From positions 184,797 to 248,796 of the forward strand of contig CANLMR010000005.1 in NCBI GenBank assembly GCA_947492185.1: a DNA stretch of 64,000 bases, written 5' to 3'. The notes under the pieces are model-generated. The model saw nothing but the letters and a program-made list of their open reading frames with translations, did no database searches and was not told the DNA's origin. A program made the translations under genes and the position numbers. The stretch's first letter is position 1; each line of letters opens with the position of its first letter. The DNA comes from an uncultured Tenacibaculum sp. (GTDB taxonomy: Bacteria; Bacteroidota; Bacteroidia; Flavobacteriales; Flavobacteriaceae). Below, piece by piece: positions 43,128-53,998 of the stretch.

Positions 43128-43682
43128 CTAATATTTAAACGGACTATCTAGGTTTTCTAATAACTGAAGGGCTTTATCTTTTTCAGAAAGTAAAACTTCA
43201 TCTGAATTAATTTGCCAATCAATATTTAAACTAGCATCATTCCATAGTATACCTGAATCATGTTCAGGAGAGTACCAATTATCAACTTTATAAGAAAAAA
43301 TCGCCTCATTAGACAGAACAATGAATCCATGCGCAAAACCTCTAGGAACAAAAAGTTGTCGTTTATTTTCTTCAGACAATTCTACAATTTCAAAATTGCC
43401 ATATGTTGGTGAACCTTTTCTAATATCAACGGCTACATCCAATACTTTCCCTTTTACACACCTTACTAATTTTGCCTGGGCAAAAGGAGGCTTTTGAAAA
43501 TGCAATCCACGTAGTACACCTCTTGATGATTTTGACTCGTTATCCTGAACAAAATTAACTTCGTAAATATTATTTTTAAACTCATTATAATTAAATGATT
43601 CAAAAAAACATCCTCTATGATCACCAAATACTTTAGGTTCTATGATTGTTAAATCAGGAATATTAGTCTTTATAAAACGCAT
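43128..43682 (-). CDS. rfbC: dTDP-4-dehydrorhamnose 3,5-epimerase
   Basis: A 184-residue cupin-fold epimerase. Motifs FFESFNYNEF, SRGVLRGLHFQKPP (catalytic His), VLDVAVDIRKGSPTYG and LFVPRGFAHGF. Third enzyme of the dTDP-L-rhamnose route, between rfbA and rfbD with gaps of 2 and 1 nt. Confidence 0.95.
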   Translation of the reverse strand: MRFIKTNIPDLTIIEPKVFGDHRGCFFESFNYNEFKNNIYEVNFVQDNESKSSRGVLRGLHFQKPPFAQAKLVRCVKGKVLDVAVDIRKGSPTYGNFEIVELSEENKRQLFVPRGFAHGFIVLSNEAIFSYKVDNWYSPEHDSGILWNDASLNIDWQINSDEVLLSEKDKALQLLENLDSPFKY

Positions 43683-43684
43683 AG

Positions 43685-44560
43685 TTATTCTTTGACTAGG
43701 TTTAATAAATATTGACCGTAATTATTCTTCTTTAAAGGTTCAGCTAACTTTCGAACCTGTACTTTTGTAATATATCCCATATAAAGCGCTATTTCTTCTA
43801 AACATGCCACTTTAAGACCTTGTCTTTTCTCTATTGTTTCTATAAACTGACCTGCTTCCATTAACGATTCATGAGTTCCTGTATCCAACCAAGCATAACC
43901 TCTTCCCATTAACTCAACTTTTAACTGATCATTTTCTAAATAATGTTGATTTACTGAGGTAATTTCTAGTTCTCCTCTTTCTGATGGTTTTACATTTTTA
44001 GCAACTTGTATAACTGAATTCGGATAGTAATATAACCCTACTACTGCATAGTTTGACTTGGGTTTTTTAGGCTTTTCTTCTATTGAAATTACGTTTCCAG
44101 CATCATCAAACTCAGCAACACCATAACGTTCTGGATCTGCAACGTAATAACCAAACACAGTAGCATTTTTATCTTCTTCAACATTTTTCTTAGCAGATGA
44201 TAACATTTCTGGTAATCCATGACCATAAAAAATATTATCTCCTAATATCATACAAACATCATCATCTTCTATAAACTCCTCACCAATTATAAAAGCTTGA
44301 GCTAAACCATCTGGCGAAGGCTGTTCTGCGTAACTTAATTGTATCCCCAAATCTTCACCTGTCCCTAATAATTTCTTGAAGTTTGGTAAATCATAAGGAG
44401 TAGAAATTATTAAAACCTCTTTAATTCCTGATAACATTAGTACAGACAAAGGATAATAAATCATTGGTTTATCATAAACTGGGAGTAATTGTTTAGATAT
44501 ACCCTTAGTAATTGGATATAATCGAGTTCCAGAACCGCCTGCTAATATTATTCCTTTCAT
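43685..44560 (-). CDS. rfbA: Glucose-1-phosphate thymidylyltransferase
   Basis: A 291-residue nucleotidyltransferase. Signature [16 protein letters not shown] at the N-terminus, [30 protein letters not shown], and ERYGVAEFD. First enzyme of dTDP-rhamnose synthesis and first gene of its unit. A terminator at 44592-44622 lies just upstream, so it probably has its own promoter, although no clear TAnnTTTG is visible. Confidence 0.96.
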   Translation of the reverse strand: MKGIILAGGSGTRLYPITKGISKQLLPVYDKPMIYYPLSVLMLSGIKEVLIISTPYDLPNFKKLLGTGEDLGIQLSYAEQPSPDGLAQAFIIGEEFIEDDDVCMILGDNIFYGHGLPEMLSSAKKNVEEDKNATVFGYYVADPERYGVAEFDDAGNVISIEEKPKKPKSNYAVVGLYYYPNSVIQVAKNVKPSERGELEITSVNQHYLENDQLKVELMGRGYAWLDTGTHESLMEAGQFIETIEKRQGLKVACLEEIALYMGYITKVQVRKLAEPLKKNNYGQYLLNLVKE

Positions 44561-44591
44561 TTTAGTAAATCTATAAGTAACTAAATTATAT

Positions 44592-44622
44592 AAAAAAAGT
44601 TCAGATAAATATCTGAACTTTT
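44592..44622 (-). terminator. Terminator separating the pglE unit from rfbA
   Basis: Arms GTTCAGAT / ATCTGAAC (44599-44606, 44611-44618), loop AAAT. The minus-strand T run corresponds to 44592-44598. Confidence 0.8.
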
Positions 44623-44629
44623 CTTCATT

Positions 44630-45763
44630 TTATTTATTAAGTAATTTTTTAATTGATGTTTTAATTCTATTTCTATCTTCATCCGTCAAGTTAGATCCAG
44701 AAGGAAGACATAATCCGTTATTAAATAGAGTTTCAGAAATATTGCCACCATAATACGGACAATCTTTAAAAATAGGTTGCAGATGCATTGGTTTCCATAA
44801 CGGCCTTGATTCAATATTATCTTCTAACATTGACAATCTTAAATCTTCTCTACTAAAACCAGCTTTATCAGGATCAACTAATATAGAACTTAACCAATGA
44901 TTAGAATAGTAATCTGATATAGGTTCAGTAAATACCACTAGTCCATCTACATTTTTAAACACTTCTTTATAGAAATCATTATTAGCTCTACGATAATTTA
45001 TATGCTTTTCTAAAACTTCCATTTGCCCTCTTCCTATACCAGCAGTAATATTACTCATTCTATAATTATATCCTATGTGAGAGTGCTGATAGTGAGGAGC
45101 ATTATCTCTAGCTTGAGTTGCTAAGAAGATAGTTTTTTGTTTGTCTTCATCATTTTTACATACTAAAGCTCCTCCACCTGATGTTGTAATTATTTTATTT
45201 CCATTAAAAGAAAGAACTCCAAAATCTCCAAATGTTCCACACTTCTGGCCTTTATATGTAGAACCAAGAGCCTCAGCTGCATCTTCAATTAACGCTATGC
45301 TATATTCTTCAGATATAGCTTTTATTTTATCGATTTTTGCTGGCATTCCATATAAATGCACTACAATAATTGCCTTTGGTTTTTTTCCTTTAGATAATCT
45401 ATCTTCAATAGCTTCCTTCAATGCTTCTGGACACATATTCCATGTATCTTTTTCGCTGTCTACAAATACAGGTTTTCCTCCTTGATAAACAATTGGATTT
45501 GCTGAAGCTGAAAACGTCATACTCTGGCAAATCACTTCATCTCCATGAGAAACACCAGACAATACTAAAGCTAAATGTAATGCAGAAGTACCAGATGCTA
45601 AACATGCAACTTTTGAATCTTCTCCAACAAAATTCCCTAAATCTTCTTCAAATCCATTTACATTTGGTCCTAATGGTGCTACCCAATTAGTATCAAACGC
45701 TTCTTGAACATACTTTTGTTCTCCTCCTCCCATGTGAGGTGATGACAACCAAATCTTATCCAT
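44630..45763 (-). CDS. pglE: PLP-dependent sugar 4-aminotransferase (PglE/DegT family)
   Basis: A 377-residue DegT/DnrJ/EryC1/StrS aminotransferase. The start IWLSSPHMGGGEQKYVQEAF closely matches PglE-type enzymes. PLP-binding features are ASGTSALHLAL, IEDAAEALGSTYKG and Lys190 in SFNGNKIITTSGGG. It should turn the UDP-4-keto sugar from the PglF-like enzyme into UDP-4-amino-4,6-dideoxy-GlcNAc. It overlaps pglD by 8 nt and is the last gene before a terminator. Confidence 0.9.
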   Translation of the reverse strand: MDKIWLSSPHMGGGEQKYVQEAFDTNWVAPLGPNVNGFEEDLGNFVGEDSKVACLASGTSALHLALVLSGVSHGDEVICQSMTFSASANPIVYQGGKPVFVDSEKDTWNMCPEALKEAIEDRLSKGKKPKAIIVVHLYGMPAKIDKIKAISEEYSIALIEDAAEALGSTYKGQKCGTFGDFGVLSFNGNKIITTSGGGALVCKNDEDKQKTIFLATQARDNAPHYQHSHIGYNYRMSNITAGIGRGQMEVLEKHINYRRANNDFYKEVFKNVDGLVVFTEPISDYYSNHWLSSILVDPDKAGFSREDLRLSMLEDNIESRPLWKPMHLQPIFKDCPYYGGNISETLFNNGLCLPSGSNLTDEDRNRIKTSIKKLLNK

Positions 45764-46382
45764 TTTTTTCTTTACGTTTTATAATTTTTCCTGGATTACC
45801 TACAACAGTAGTATAATCAGGAATATCATTAATTATTACTGCTCCTGCTCCAACAGTTACCCATTTACCAATTTTTATACCTGGGATTACTATTGCTCCT
45901 GCACCAATATGTGTTCCTTCTCCTACAGAGACTCCTCCAGTTATGGTAGCATTTGGAGAAATGTGGGCAAAATCACCTATTTTACAATCGTGTTCAATTA
46001 TTGCTCCGGTATTCAAAATTACATGAGCTCCGATATTTGTATCTGGGTTTATAACGACAGATGGCATTACAACTGTACCCTTTCCTATAGTTACAAAATT
46101 AGAAATTTGAGCTGAAGTATCAATAATAGCATCGCTAATTTTAGAGAGTTTTTCACTAATTATTTTTCTAATTTTATTATTTCCAATTGAAATAACAAAT
46201 TGCTTATTATCTATAACATCTTCTAACTGACTTGTTTTGAAGACTGGAACGTTTAAAAGTATATTTGATTTAGGATTATCATCAACAAAAGCAACTACAT
46301 TAACATTACTATTATTAGCAATTTCTTTAATCACTTTACCATGACCACTACTTCCATATAAATATACTTCTTTATTACTCAT
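45756..46382 (-). CDS. pglD: UDP-4-amino-sugar N-acetyltransferase (PglD/NeuD-like)
   Basis: A 208-residue left-handed beta-helix acetyltransferase. The N-terminal PglD-type nucleotide-sugar domain starts [17 protein letters not shown]. The hexapeptide repeats include the catalytic His131 in [20 protein letters not shown]. It should produce UDP-N,N'-diacetylbacillosamine. It overlaps pglE and pglC by 8 nt each, strong evidence for one pathway. Confidence 0.9.
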   Translation of the reverse strand: MSNKEVYLYGSSGHGKVIKEIANNSNVNVVAFVDDNPKSNILLNVPVFKTSQLEDVIDNKQFVISIGNNKIRKIISEKLSKISDAIIDTSAQISNFVTIGKGTVVMPSVVINPDTNIGAHVILNTGAIIEHDCKIGDFAHISPNATITGGVSVGEGTHIGAGAIVIPGIKIGKWVTVGAGAVIINDIPDYTTVVGNPGKIIKRKEKNG

Positions 46383-46980
46383 TACCCATAAATTTTGTAG
46401 CTGTTACTTGTCCTTCCTCATTAATTCCTTCTGACTTAAAAACCTTTAAAAAGGTCATGAAAAATATTTTTACATCTAGAAAAAAACTCAAATTATCTAC
46501 ATACTCTACATCATATTCAAACTTTCTCTTCCAGCTAATAGCATTTCTTCCATTAACTTGAGCTAAACCAGTAATTCCAGGCCTTACATTATGCCTTCTT
46601 TTTTGCTCATCGTTATAGCGAGGTAAATATTCAACTAAAAGCGGTCTTGGTCCAATTAAACTCATATCTCCTTTCAAAACATTTAATAGTTGAGGAATTT
46701 CATCTAAAGATGTTTTTCTAACAAATTTACCAACTTTAGTTAATCGAACTGAATCTGGTAATAATTCACCATTACTATCTTTTTTATCGTTCATAGTTTT
46801 GAACTTAATTACCTTAAAAATCTTTTCATTTTTACCTGGTCTCTCCTGAAAGAAAAATGGCTTTCCTGCATTATACATCGCTAACAAAATAAGAACAATA
46901 AAAAAAATAGGAGATAACAATAATAAAGCTATTAAAGCTATTAAAAAATCAATAACACGTTTAAAAAAAAGTTTATACAT
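46375..46980 (-). CDS. pglC: Initiating phosphoglycosyltransferase (PglC type)
   Basis: A 201-residue monotopic bacterial sugar transferase. Membrane re-entrant N-terminal helix [20 protein letters not shown]. Active-site region [22 protein letters not shown]. Then [26 protein letters not shown] and [18 protein letters not shown]. It transfers phospho-diNAc-bacillosamine (or a related sugar) to undecaprenyl phosphate, starting the repeat unit. Small like PglC, lacking the WbaP N-terminal helices. It overlaps the GT4 gene by 8 nt. Confidence 0.93.
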   Translation of the reverse strand: MYKLFFKRVIDFLIALIALLLLSPIFFIVLILLAMYNAGKPFFFQERPGKNEKIFKVIKFKTMNDKKDSNGELLPDSVRLTKVGKFVRKTSLDEIPQLLNVLKGDMSLIGPRPLLVEYLPRYNDEQKRRHNVRPGITGLAQVNGRNAISWKRKFEYDVEYVDNLSFFLDVKIFFMTFLKVFKSEGINEEGQVTATKFMGNE

Positions 46981-48232
46981 TTTTATTTAAGATTTGTTCA
47001 ATTCGGTTAATGTATTCTTTTGCTAAAAGCTCTCTATCAAAGTACTCTTTTGCGTATTTATAACCATATTCTCCCATCTGATCCAGTTGACTCTCAGGTA
47101 ATGTTAATGTTTCTTTAATACCTTTAACTATTTCATTAGTATTTTCTGGTTCAACATAAATACCGCATTCTGCTTTATTCACCAAATCTCTAGACACCCC
47201 ATCAATAGCCAATAAAATAGGCTTTTTACAAGACATATAATCAAATGTTTTGTTTGAATATATAGTTTTAAAGGTATCTACTTTTTTTAACACTGAAGCT
47301 CCCATATCAGAAGCCAAAATATATTTAAAAACTTCTTCTTTAGGAACTGGATCTCTAAAAATTACATTGTTCAATCCTTTTTTCGCTACCTCTTCTTGAA
47401 GCGCTTGTTTTCTCATTCCTGCTCCAATTAGTTGAAAAACAACATTTGTATCTTTTAACTCTTCAGCAGCATCTACCAATTGAATTAAGTGATTTGCAAC
47501 ACCATGAGCTCCTACATAAGTAATTACAAAATTATTTTCTAAACCTAATTCTTTTTTAAATTCAGTAGGTTTAAACGATGTGTCTTTTTGTATTTTTTCT
47601 GCCAAAGTAAAATCGGCTGCATTAGGTATAAATATAATTTTTTCAGAAGGAATATTTTTATCCTGTATTAATTTATCTCTAAATGCGGGAGTTAAAACAT
47701 TTATTAGTTTTGATTTTTTATAAATAAATTTCTCGAACCAATACGCAAAACTTATAATTTGTTTATTTTTTAAAACTCCTGTATCTATAGCCGATTCTGG
47801 CCATAAATCTCTAATTTCAAATACAAAAGGAATTCTTTTAAACAATGAAAGTATATAAGCTGTAATTCCTACAAAAAGAGGTGGTGATGTTACTAAAATC
47901 ACGTCATATTTACCTTTAGTTTTGAATAGTCCTGCATAAATACTTGAGAAAACAAATGAAAAATAGGCCCACAACCTACCTAAAAAACTCACATTATAAC
48001 TTTCAGATACATGGCACCTTATTACATCTACATTATCATAAAACTGATTGTCTTTAAATGTAAATTTTCCTTTGTAACGATCTTGTTTTTTACCTGTATT
48101 GTAATGAACCATTCCTGCTAAAACAGTAACAGAATGTCCTTGACTAGACCAAGTTTTAGTCATTTCATTAAATCTTGATCCTCCTCCATCTCCTTTTTCT
48201 AAGAAATACTGATGAATTAATAATATACGCAT
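46973..48232 (-). CDS. GT4-family glycosyltransferase (WbuB/WcaI-like)
   Basis: A 419-residue GT-B enzyme. The N-terminal acceptor domain starts [20 protein letters not shown], with [14 protein letters not shown]. The donor domain has [20 protein letters not shown] and the E-x7-E-like region [16 protein letters not shown]. It probably adds the second sugar onto the PglC product. It is the only conventional glycosyltransferase recognised in the 22-kb cluster. Sugar specificity cannot be read from sequence. One-base overlap with the heparinase-like gene. Confidence 0.9.
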   Translation of the reverse strand: MRILLIHQYFLEKGDGGGSRFNEMTKTWSSQGHSVTVLAGMVHYNTGKKQDRYKGKFTFKDNQFYDNVDVIRCHVSESYNVSFLGRLWAYFSFVFSSIYAGLFKTKGKYDVILVTSPPLFVGITAYILSLFKRIPFVFEIRDLWPESAIDTGVLKNKQIISFAYWFEKFIYKKSKLINVLTPAFRDKLIQDKNIPSEKIIFIPNAADFTLAEKIQKDTSFKPTEFKKELGLENNFVITYVGAHGVANHLIQLVDAAEELKDTNVVFQLIGAGMRKQALQEEVAKKGLNNVIFRDPVPKEEVFKYILASDMGASVLKKVDTFKTIYSNKTFDYMSCKKPILLAIDGVSRDLVNKAECGIYVEPENTNEIVKGIKETLTLPESQLDQMGEYGYKYAKEYFDRELLAKEYINRIEQILNKNV

Positions 48233-50106
48233 TACAATACTTTAATTTTTGTGTTAAACTGATTTGTGTTTGTTTCGAAGGTAATTCTAAGTGAAGGTTC
48301 TTTAACTCCATAATAACCTGAAAACCATTTTTCTTCAATAATTGGAGTTAAGTTGTTCCCCAAAGAATCAGTACTTTTTATTTCAATTTGATCTTTTTTA
48401 TTAAGAGGTAAATGCCAATACTGATATATTTTTCTTGATGAATTAGTTACTGAATCTTTAACTAACCATTCTTTAATTTTAGATTCTTTAGTGATACTTC
48501 TTTTATGGATTATATTTTTATTTAGCTGTTTAAACCCATTAATTTGTCCTTCAAACTTAAATGAGTTCGCCTGTTTTACTAATTTGGCAGATACTTTTTT
48601 AACCCAGTAATACCAAATAAACCTGCCTCCTTTAAGCATTTGATCTTCTCCCCCTATACTTAATGTATTGTGCCCTTCACAACCATTAAAATAATTCAAG
48701 TATTCTTTATCGGTATTGTACTTATAACTCCCAGAATCTCTTAGAAGGTTTTCACCATTTACCCAAATATCTAAATGCAGATTATCTGACTGAGCTGGTC
48801 TATCTTTGTAAGCTCCACAACGAACAAATGTTTTGATATCATCTTCTTGAATAATGTAATAACCACTATTTTCAAAAACACTTATTTCATCTCTTTTAAT
48901 CTCTTCTATATTCTCAGGTTGTACTCCGTACCAAAAAGCACTCTGGGAGCTATAGAATGTATTTCCATATAATACACTTCTCAAATCATCAAGTTGTGAT
49001 CTATACACTCGATAATCATCGTCAGTTAATTTAAAAAACAATGCTCCATCGTTAGAACCATAATTAGGTAATTGTCCTGTTACTGGATCTGAGCTTGCAG
49101 TTAAAAATGCTAATGATTTTTTAGCTCTTTCGTAAACAACTGGTTTAAATTTCTCATTATTTAAATTAGCTAATTGAATACCCCAAGTTAATAACTGAAT
49201 TGTTACTCTATGGTAATTCATAGAAAATTGAAGAAAAGTACCATCAGGATAAATCTGGTATTCAATTTCTTGCTCAAACCATTTTTTCCCTTTAGTTGAC
49301 CATTTTTTTACATTTGGTAAAAAAGGAAATAATTTTCCTGATAGATATAACATTAGGGTTTCTGTAATAGCATGGTTATTTCTTACAGAGATTCTTGAAA
49401 AATGAATATTACCATATACATGATGAATTTGCCAATAAATTGAATTCATTATTTTGACAAATAAATCTGAAGTTAAAAAATTAGAATCTTTATAATAATA
49501 TAAAGCAAAAGTCCAATTTAAAACCCTTAAACTAATTTCTTGACTGCATTTATAATTTGGTCCTTGATTTATTGGATTCTTATCTATAAAGCTCTCTATT
49601 TCTGCTAAAACTAATTCAGATTGGTCTTCTTTAGTATGAAAATCATATCTAATTAAATCATACAAAAAAGAGAATCTTGCCTTTTCCCAAACATATTTTA
49701 TATCACCTGCTTCAGAAGAGATATCTTGAATTTCTGACCAATGTTTTTTAACATCATATATAAATCCAGTTGAAGGGTTTGTTATCCAATTATAATTCTT
49801 TCCTAAATTAATTTTCTCTTTATTAAAAAAGAGATATTCTCCTTCTTTAATTGATTTTACAGTATCAACTAACTTTTGAGTTTTACTAGCTTCTAAGCCT
49901 TTTATTCTTTTACCATAAAAGAAAAAAGGAGGTAAATTTTCTTTCCATTGCTCTAGAGTAATAAACTTTTTTGAATCAGGATTTACCGGAAATACCTTTT
50001 TATGCCAACCAATTTTAGATTTGACGATATATGAAACTCTAAAAAAGACATACCTCATTCCCATATTGGAAATGAGGTTAATTATTCTTTTTAGTTTTTG
50101 GATCAT
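48232..50106 (-). CDS. Heparinase II/III-like (polysaccharide lyase fold) protein
   Basis: 624 residues. The N-terminal (alpha/alpha) toroid has WTFALYYYKDS, HVYGNIHFSRISVRNNHAITETLML and QFSMNYHRVTIQLLTW. The C-terminal beta-sandwich has DRPAQSDNLHLDIWVNGENLLRDSGSY (split for length: DNLHLDIWVNG, LLRDSGSY) and FNGCEGHNTLSI. Conserved Asn/His/Tyr of the lyase site appear in RNNHAITE and MNYHRV. No signal peptide is visible, so it is likely cytoplasmic or secreted by other means. Such genes recur in biosynthetic clusters, where they may trim or modify uronic-acid polymers; that role is inference. Confidence 0.85.
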   Translation of the reverse strand: MIQKLKRIINLISNMGMRYVFFRVSYIVKSKIGWHKKVFPVNPDSKKFITLEQWKENLPPFFFYGKRIKGLEASKTQKLVDTVKSIKEGEYLFFNKEKINLGKNYNWITNPSTGFIYDVKKHWSEIQDISSEAGDIKYVWEKARFSFLYDLIRYDFHTKEDQSELVLAEIESFIDKNPINQGPNYKCSQEISLRVLNWTFALYYYKDSNFLTSDLFVKIMNSIYWQIHHVYGNIHFSRISVRNNHAITETLMLYLSGKLFPFLPNVKKWSTKGKKWFEQEIEYQIYPDGTFLQFSMNYHRVTIQLLTWGIQLANLNNEKFKPVVYERAKKSLAFLTASSDPVTGQLPNYGSNDGALFFKLTDDDYRVYRSQLDDLRSVLYGNTFYSSQSAFWYGVQPENIEEIKRDEISVFENSGYYIIQEDDIKTFVRCGAYKDRPAQSDNLHLDIWVNGENLLRDSGSYKYNTDKEYLNYFNGCEGHNTLSIGGEDQMLKGGRFIWYYWVKKVSAKLVKQANSFKFEGQINGFKQLNKNIIHKRSITKESKIKEWLVKDSVTNSSRKIYQYWHLPLNKKDQIEIKSTDSLGNNLTPIIEEKWFSGYYGVKEPSLRITFETNTNQFNTKIKVL

Positions 50107-50132
50107 GATAATATTTAAGAATTAGATTAAAA

Positions 50133-52247
50133 CTATTCTATATTTACCCAAGCACCTTCTTTTAAACTTTGGATAGCAGCAAAACTAGCTTTGGTTACAT
50201 TAATTAATTCCTCATAAGGAATTAAATCAACAGATCCTTGTTTAAGTTTATCTACAATTTGAGAGAACTGAGCTTTGTGCCCTTTATCTAATTTTGTTTT
50301 AAGCTTAGAGAATCCCTTAACTCCATAACCAGAAGTTTTAATGAAATTATCCATCACTAATACTTTTTCTTGTGAAAACACTTCCAATCTTTCCTTAGCA
50401 TAAGATTTTGCACCATTAGCAAAATAATTTACTACTCCGGTAGATCCATTTTCCATTTTCACTAAAATAGAAGCATTATCAGTATTTTCAGCTGGATTTT
50501 CTCCTAAAGCATTCATACAAACAGATTTGATTTTACTACCAGATAAGAATACCATTAAATCTAAATAGTGACAAGCTTCACCAATAATTCTTCCTCCACC
50601 TATTGCCATATCGTGAACCCAAACTTCTGGTGGAATTGCTCCTGCATTCATTGTTGCAACTATATTCATAGGTGCATTTCCAACAAGTGATTTAATTTTT
50701 TGTGTATGTGGTGAAAAACGACGATTAAACCCAATCATTAATGTACCATTATTCTTTTGGTATGATTCTTCAATTGATTGTAACTCTTCGCTATTTAAAG
50801 CAAGTGGCTTTTCAACAAATACATGTTTCCCTTTGTCCAATGCTTTGATTACCATATCAGCATGTAAATTATGGCGAGTAGTAATCATTACTAAATCAAC
50901 CTCTTCATCATTTAATACCAAATCGTAATCTGTAGTGCTTTGCGTAATATTGTGCTTTTTAGCTAGGGCTGTCCCATTTACACCTCCAGAAGAAACTATA
51001 TGCTTCATGTTTGCATTGGTTCCTTTTAAAGCTGGTAACATCGTCATTTTAGTAAAATTACCTGCTCCAATAACACCAATTCCTCCTCTATTAGTCTTAG
51101 TTTCTTTTTCATTAACTACAATGGTATGCTGCAGTTTATTATCATCAGAATATTTTATTATTGAAGCGATTGATTTGGAGCTTCCAATATCTCCATAAAT
51201 CTTACCAAACTCTTCTAAAGGAACAACTTCAGAAATTAATTCTTTTACGCCTAATTTCCCTGAAGATATTAATTGAAGTACAGTTTCAAAGTTTCTCTTT
51301 TCTGTCCATCTCACAAAGGGTAATGGATAATCTATTCCTTTATATTCATAATCATCGTCATATCTACCTGGACCATATGAACAAGATACTTGAAAACTTA
51401 ACTCTTTCTCATAAAAATCCGCTCGAGAAATATCCAGTCCAATTACACCTACTAATACAATTCTACCTCTTTTTCTACTCATTTGAGCTGCTTGAGATAT
51501 AATATCATTTGTTTTAGCTGAAGCAGTTATGATAACAGCATCTGCCCCAACATTATTTGTTTTATCTTTAACAAACTTAACAGGGTCACTTCCCTTTAAC
51601 GGGTTAAACGCTATAACTCCTTTACTTTTAGCTATCTCTACTTTAGTATCATCTAAATCATAACCTATTACTTTACATCCATTAGCAACTAACATTTCAG
51701 CTGTTAACAAACCTATTAAACCTAAACCAACAACAACAACAGTTTCTCCAATGGTAGGTTCAACTAGTCTGATTCCTTGTAAACCTATAGATCCAATTAC
51801 TGTAAACGCGGCTTCTTCATCAGAAATATTATCAGGAATATGTGCTACTAGATTTTGCGGAATTGAAACAAACTCGGCATGCTGTCCATTAGAGGCAACA
51901 CGATCACCTATTTTGAAATCAGTAACGCCTTTTCCAACGGCAACAACTTCTCCTACATTACAATAACCCAGCGGTAAAGGTTGTTCTAATTTATTAAAAA
52001 CAGCTTCTAAAGTAGGCATTAAACCTTCTGTCTTTATTTTATCTAAAACCATTTTCACTTTATCTGGTTGTTGTCTTGCCTTTTGGATTAGGGATGCTTT
52101 TCCAAATTCAACTAGCATTCTTTCTGTACCTAAAGAAACTAAGCTTCTTGTAGTTTTAATAAGTACTTGACCTGATTTTACTTTAGGAGCTGGTAATTCT
52201 GCTAACTCTGTTACTCCAGTTTTAAAAGACTGTAAGATTTGTTTCAT
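50133..52247 (-). CDS. Two-domain oxidoreductase: medium-chain dehydrogenase fused to Gfo/Idh/MocA
   Basis: 704 residues. The N-terminal ~360 are a zinc-type alcohol dehydrogenase/quinone reductase fold (GDRVASNGQHAEFV; cofactor motif VVVVGLGLIGLLTAEML). The C-terminal half from about 385 is a Gfo/Idh/MocA dehydrogenase (GIGVIGAGNFTKMTMLPAL; VFVEKPLALN; GGRIIGEACHYLDLM). Two nucleotide-binding domains in one chain suggest sequential or coupled redox of a sugar. The fusion recurs beside heparinase-like genes in polysaccharide clusters (general knowledge), yet its substrate is not established. 26 nt from the heparinase-like gene. Confidence 0.9.
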   Translation of the reverse strand: MKQILQSFKTGVTELAELPAPKVKSGQVLIKTTRSLVSLGTERMLVEFGKASLIQKARQQPDKVKMVLDKIKTEGLMPTLEAVFNKLEQPLPLGYCNVGEVVAVGKGVTDFKIGDRVASNGQHAEFVSIPQNLVAHIPDNISDEEAAFTVIGSIGLQGIRLVEPTIGETVVVVGLGLIGLLTAEMLVANGCKVIGYDLDDTKVEIAKSKGVIAFNPLKGSDPVKFVKDKTNNVGADAVIITASAKTNDIISQAAQMSRKRGRIVLVGVIGLDISRADFYEKELSFQVSCSYGPGRYDDDYEYKGIDYPLPFVRWTEKRNFETVLQLISSGKLGVKELISEVVPLEEFGKIYGDIGSSKSIASIIKYSDDNKLQHTIVVNEKETKTNRGGIGVIGAGNFTKMTMLPALKGTNANMKHIVSSGGVNGTALAKKHNITQSTTDYDLVLNDEEVDLVMITTRHNLHADMVIKALDKGKHVFVEKPLALNSEELQSIEESYQKNNGTLMIGFNRRFSPHTQKIKSLVGNAPMNIVATMNAGAIPPEVWVHDMAIGGGRIIGEACHYLDLMVFLSGSKIKSVCMNALGENPAENTDNASILVKMENGSTGVVNYFANGAKSYAKERLEVFSQEKVLVMDNFIKTSGYGVKGFSKLKTKLDKGHKAQFSQIVDKLKQGSVDLIPYEELINVTKASFAAIQSLKEGAWVNIE

Positions 52248-52248
52248 T

Positions 52249-52779
52249 TTAGTTTCTTTTTTTTATCAGTTTTGCTGGAGTTCCTCCAACAATTGTAAAA
52301 GGTTCTACATCTTTTGTAACTACACTTCCTGCAGCTATTACGGCTCCTTCACCTATTATAACTCCTGCTACAATAACGCAATTGGCTCCAATCCAAACAT
52401 CATTTTCTATAATTACATTTTCAGGTTTATGACCTGAATCAAAAATTCTTCCTTGATTATCTGGTATTATATGATTAGATGAAGAAATAATTGTTCTATA
52501 ACCTACTAATGTTCTATCTCCAATTTTAACTGAACCCGAAGTAGTGATTAAAACACCCCATGCTAAATCAACATGATTCCCTAATTCAATATTCATACCA
52601 GGGTTAATTATAATTCCAGGATAAAACGTAATACCTCTTCCTACTTTACTTCCTTGAATTCTTAGCCAATTTGCTTTTATGATATTAAATAGTTTATGCC
52701 TAGGTAATGAAAAAATTAATCTAGAGATAAACTCATAAGTACTAACTAATTCGTGCTTGATGATTTTTTTGAAACCCAT
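52249..52779 (-). CDS. Hexapeptide-repeat acyltransferase (WbbJ/maltose-acetyltransferase type)
   Basis: A 176-residue left-handed beta-helix enzyme from ATG 52779; the frame is open to 52818, deeper inside the preceding polymerase gene. Repeats [21 protein letters not shown] and [30 protein letters not shown], with catalytic His in SSNHIIPD. It probably O-acetylates a sugar of the repeat unit. It overlaps the wzy gene by 38 nt and is 1 nt from the two-domain oxidoreductase gene. Confidence 0.87.
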   Translation of the reverse strand: MGFKKIIKHELVSTYEFISRLIFSLPRHKLFNIIKANWLRIQGSKVGRGITFYPGIIINPGMNIELGNHVDLAWGVLITTSGSVKIGDRTLVGYRTIISSSNHIIPDNQGRIFDSGHKPENVIIENDVWIGANCVIVAGVIIGEGAVIAAGSVVTKDVEPFTIVGGTPAKLIKKRN

Positions 52780-53998
52780 AAGTAATTTTTTTATTAAAAA
52801 AGCCCAACAAAACACCAAAAAAACATGAAGTATAAGGTGCTCTAATTGGTGTATTAATATTAAAAGCTATAAAGCTAAATAATACAAAAACTATTATTAG
52901 AGAAAATATAGTATTAAAATTAGGCACATTTTCTCTTTCTTTTATAAATTTATAAATGTTTTTATACGCTTTAACTAGCAATAAAAAAAACATAAAGAAA
53001 CTAAAAACTCCACTTCTTAGGAAAAACTCCAAATATTGATTATGCGGACTAATAATTCCTTCTTGAGTGGAATATCCCGTACCAATAAATGTATCATTTT
53101 TATTATCTGTAAAAACCTTTTTCATTACATCAAATCTTCCTGCACTATAATCTCCAGTTTGGTTTAACTTTCTCAGTTTAGTAACTAATCCAGATTCACT
53201 AAAAGTTTCTACCGTTTTAGCTATATAACTTCCAGACAGTGAAATTAGTAACACTAAACCAATAAATAGTAATGGTAAGTATTTATATCTTCTAAATAAC
53301 TTAATCCAAATCATTTTTGATAAAATTCCACAGGTAGCTATTATTAATGATTCTCTGGAACCAACCATAAGCATTGCTACTAGAATAAGAACACTTGCAA
53401 CTCTTATTGATTTCCCTTTTTGATAAATGGACAAAACAAAGAATAGTGCTAGCATAGTAGGGTAATAAACTAGTTTTTGATATATTGAAAATAACCCAAA
53501 AATATCGTCATTACCTCTAACAGCAAATGATTGAATTACTCCATATTTAGCAAACGATGATAAAAGGTGTAACATTGAGAAAAAACCACATACTAAAACA
53601 GATTTTCTGATATACTTGTTTAGAATTTCGTAGTTTCTTACTTCATTTATGTTAAATCCTACTTTATAAGAAAAGATTAATGGCACCATAGAAATCAGTA
53701 GTAGTAAGGGATCTCCATTGGATGTAAAAATAATATTATAAAGTAAAAACGAAATAATTTGCATTAATATAAAAAACAGAAATAAGATATTATCTCTGTG
53801 GAATAAAAAATCAATTCTTTTGAAATTTAATACAGTGATTACAGATAGAAATAAAAAAGATATTGGTAAACCAAAGGCATTAAAATCAAATGTTCCTGCT
53901 CTAAATATCGTACCATTTAAATTAAAAAAAAGAGGTATTGGCACTATTAAAAACAATGCAAAATATAATCTATCCCTTAAATTTAGTTTAACATCCAT
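52742..53998 (-). CDS. wzy: O-antigen/exopolysaccharide polymerase (Wzy-like)
   Basis: A 418-residue membrane protein with about 10-12 hydrophobic helices. The loop [21 protein letters not shown] matches the HNxxLE-type motif of the Wzy/O-antigen ligase (PF04932) family, and GSRESLI is another family feature. It should polymerise undecaprenyl-linked repeat units on the periplasmic face. A WaaL-type ligase cannot be excluded, but the adjacent wzx (1-nt overlap) favours Wzy. Confidence 0.82.
   Translation of the reverse strand: MDVKLNLRDRLYFALFLIVPIPLFFNLNGTIFRAGTFDFNAFGLPISFLFLSVITVLNFKRIDFLFHRDNILFLFFILMQIISFLLYNIIFTSNGDPLLLLISMVPLIFSYKVGFNINEVRNYEILNKYIRKSVLVCGFFSMLHLLSSFAKYGVIQSFAVRGNDDIFGLFSIYQKLVYYPTMLALFFVLSIYQKGKSIRVASVLILVAMLMVGSRESLIIATCGILSKMIWIKLFRRYKYLPLLFIGLVLLISLSGSYIAKTVETFSESGLVTKLRKLNQTGDYSAGRFDVMKKVFTDNKNDTFIGTGYSTQEGIISPHNQYLEFFLRSGVFSFFMFFLLLVKAYKNIYKFIKERENVPNFNTIFSLIIVFVLFSFIAFNINTPIRAPYTSCFFGVLLGFFNKKITYGFQKNHQARIS

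Noticed and set aside
44630..45763. Assignment of the aminotransferase as WbpE or PorR
   Set aside because: The N-terminus and the tight overlap with PglD and PglC fit PglE better; the alternative is kept only as a question in the findings.
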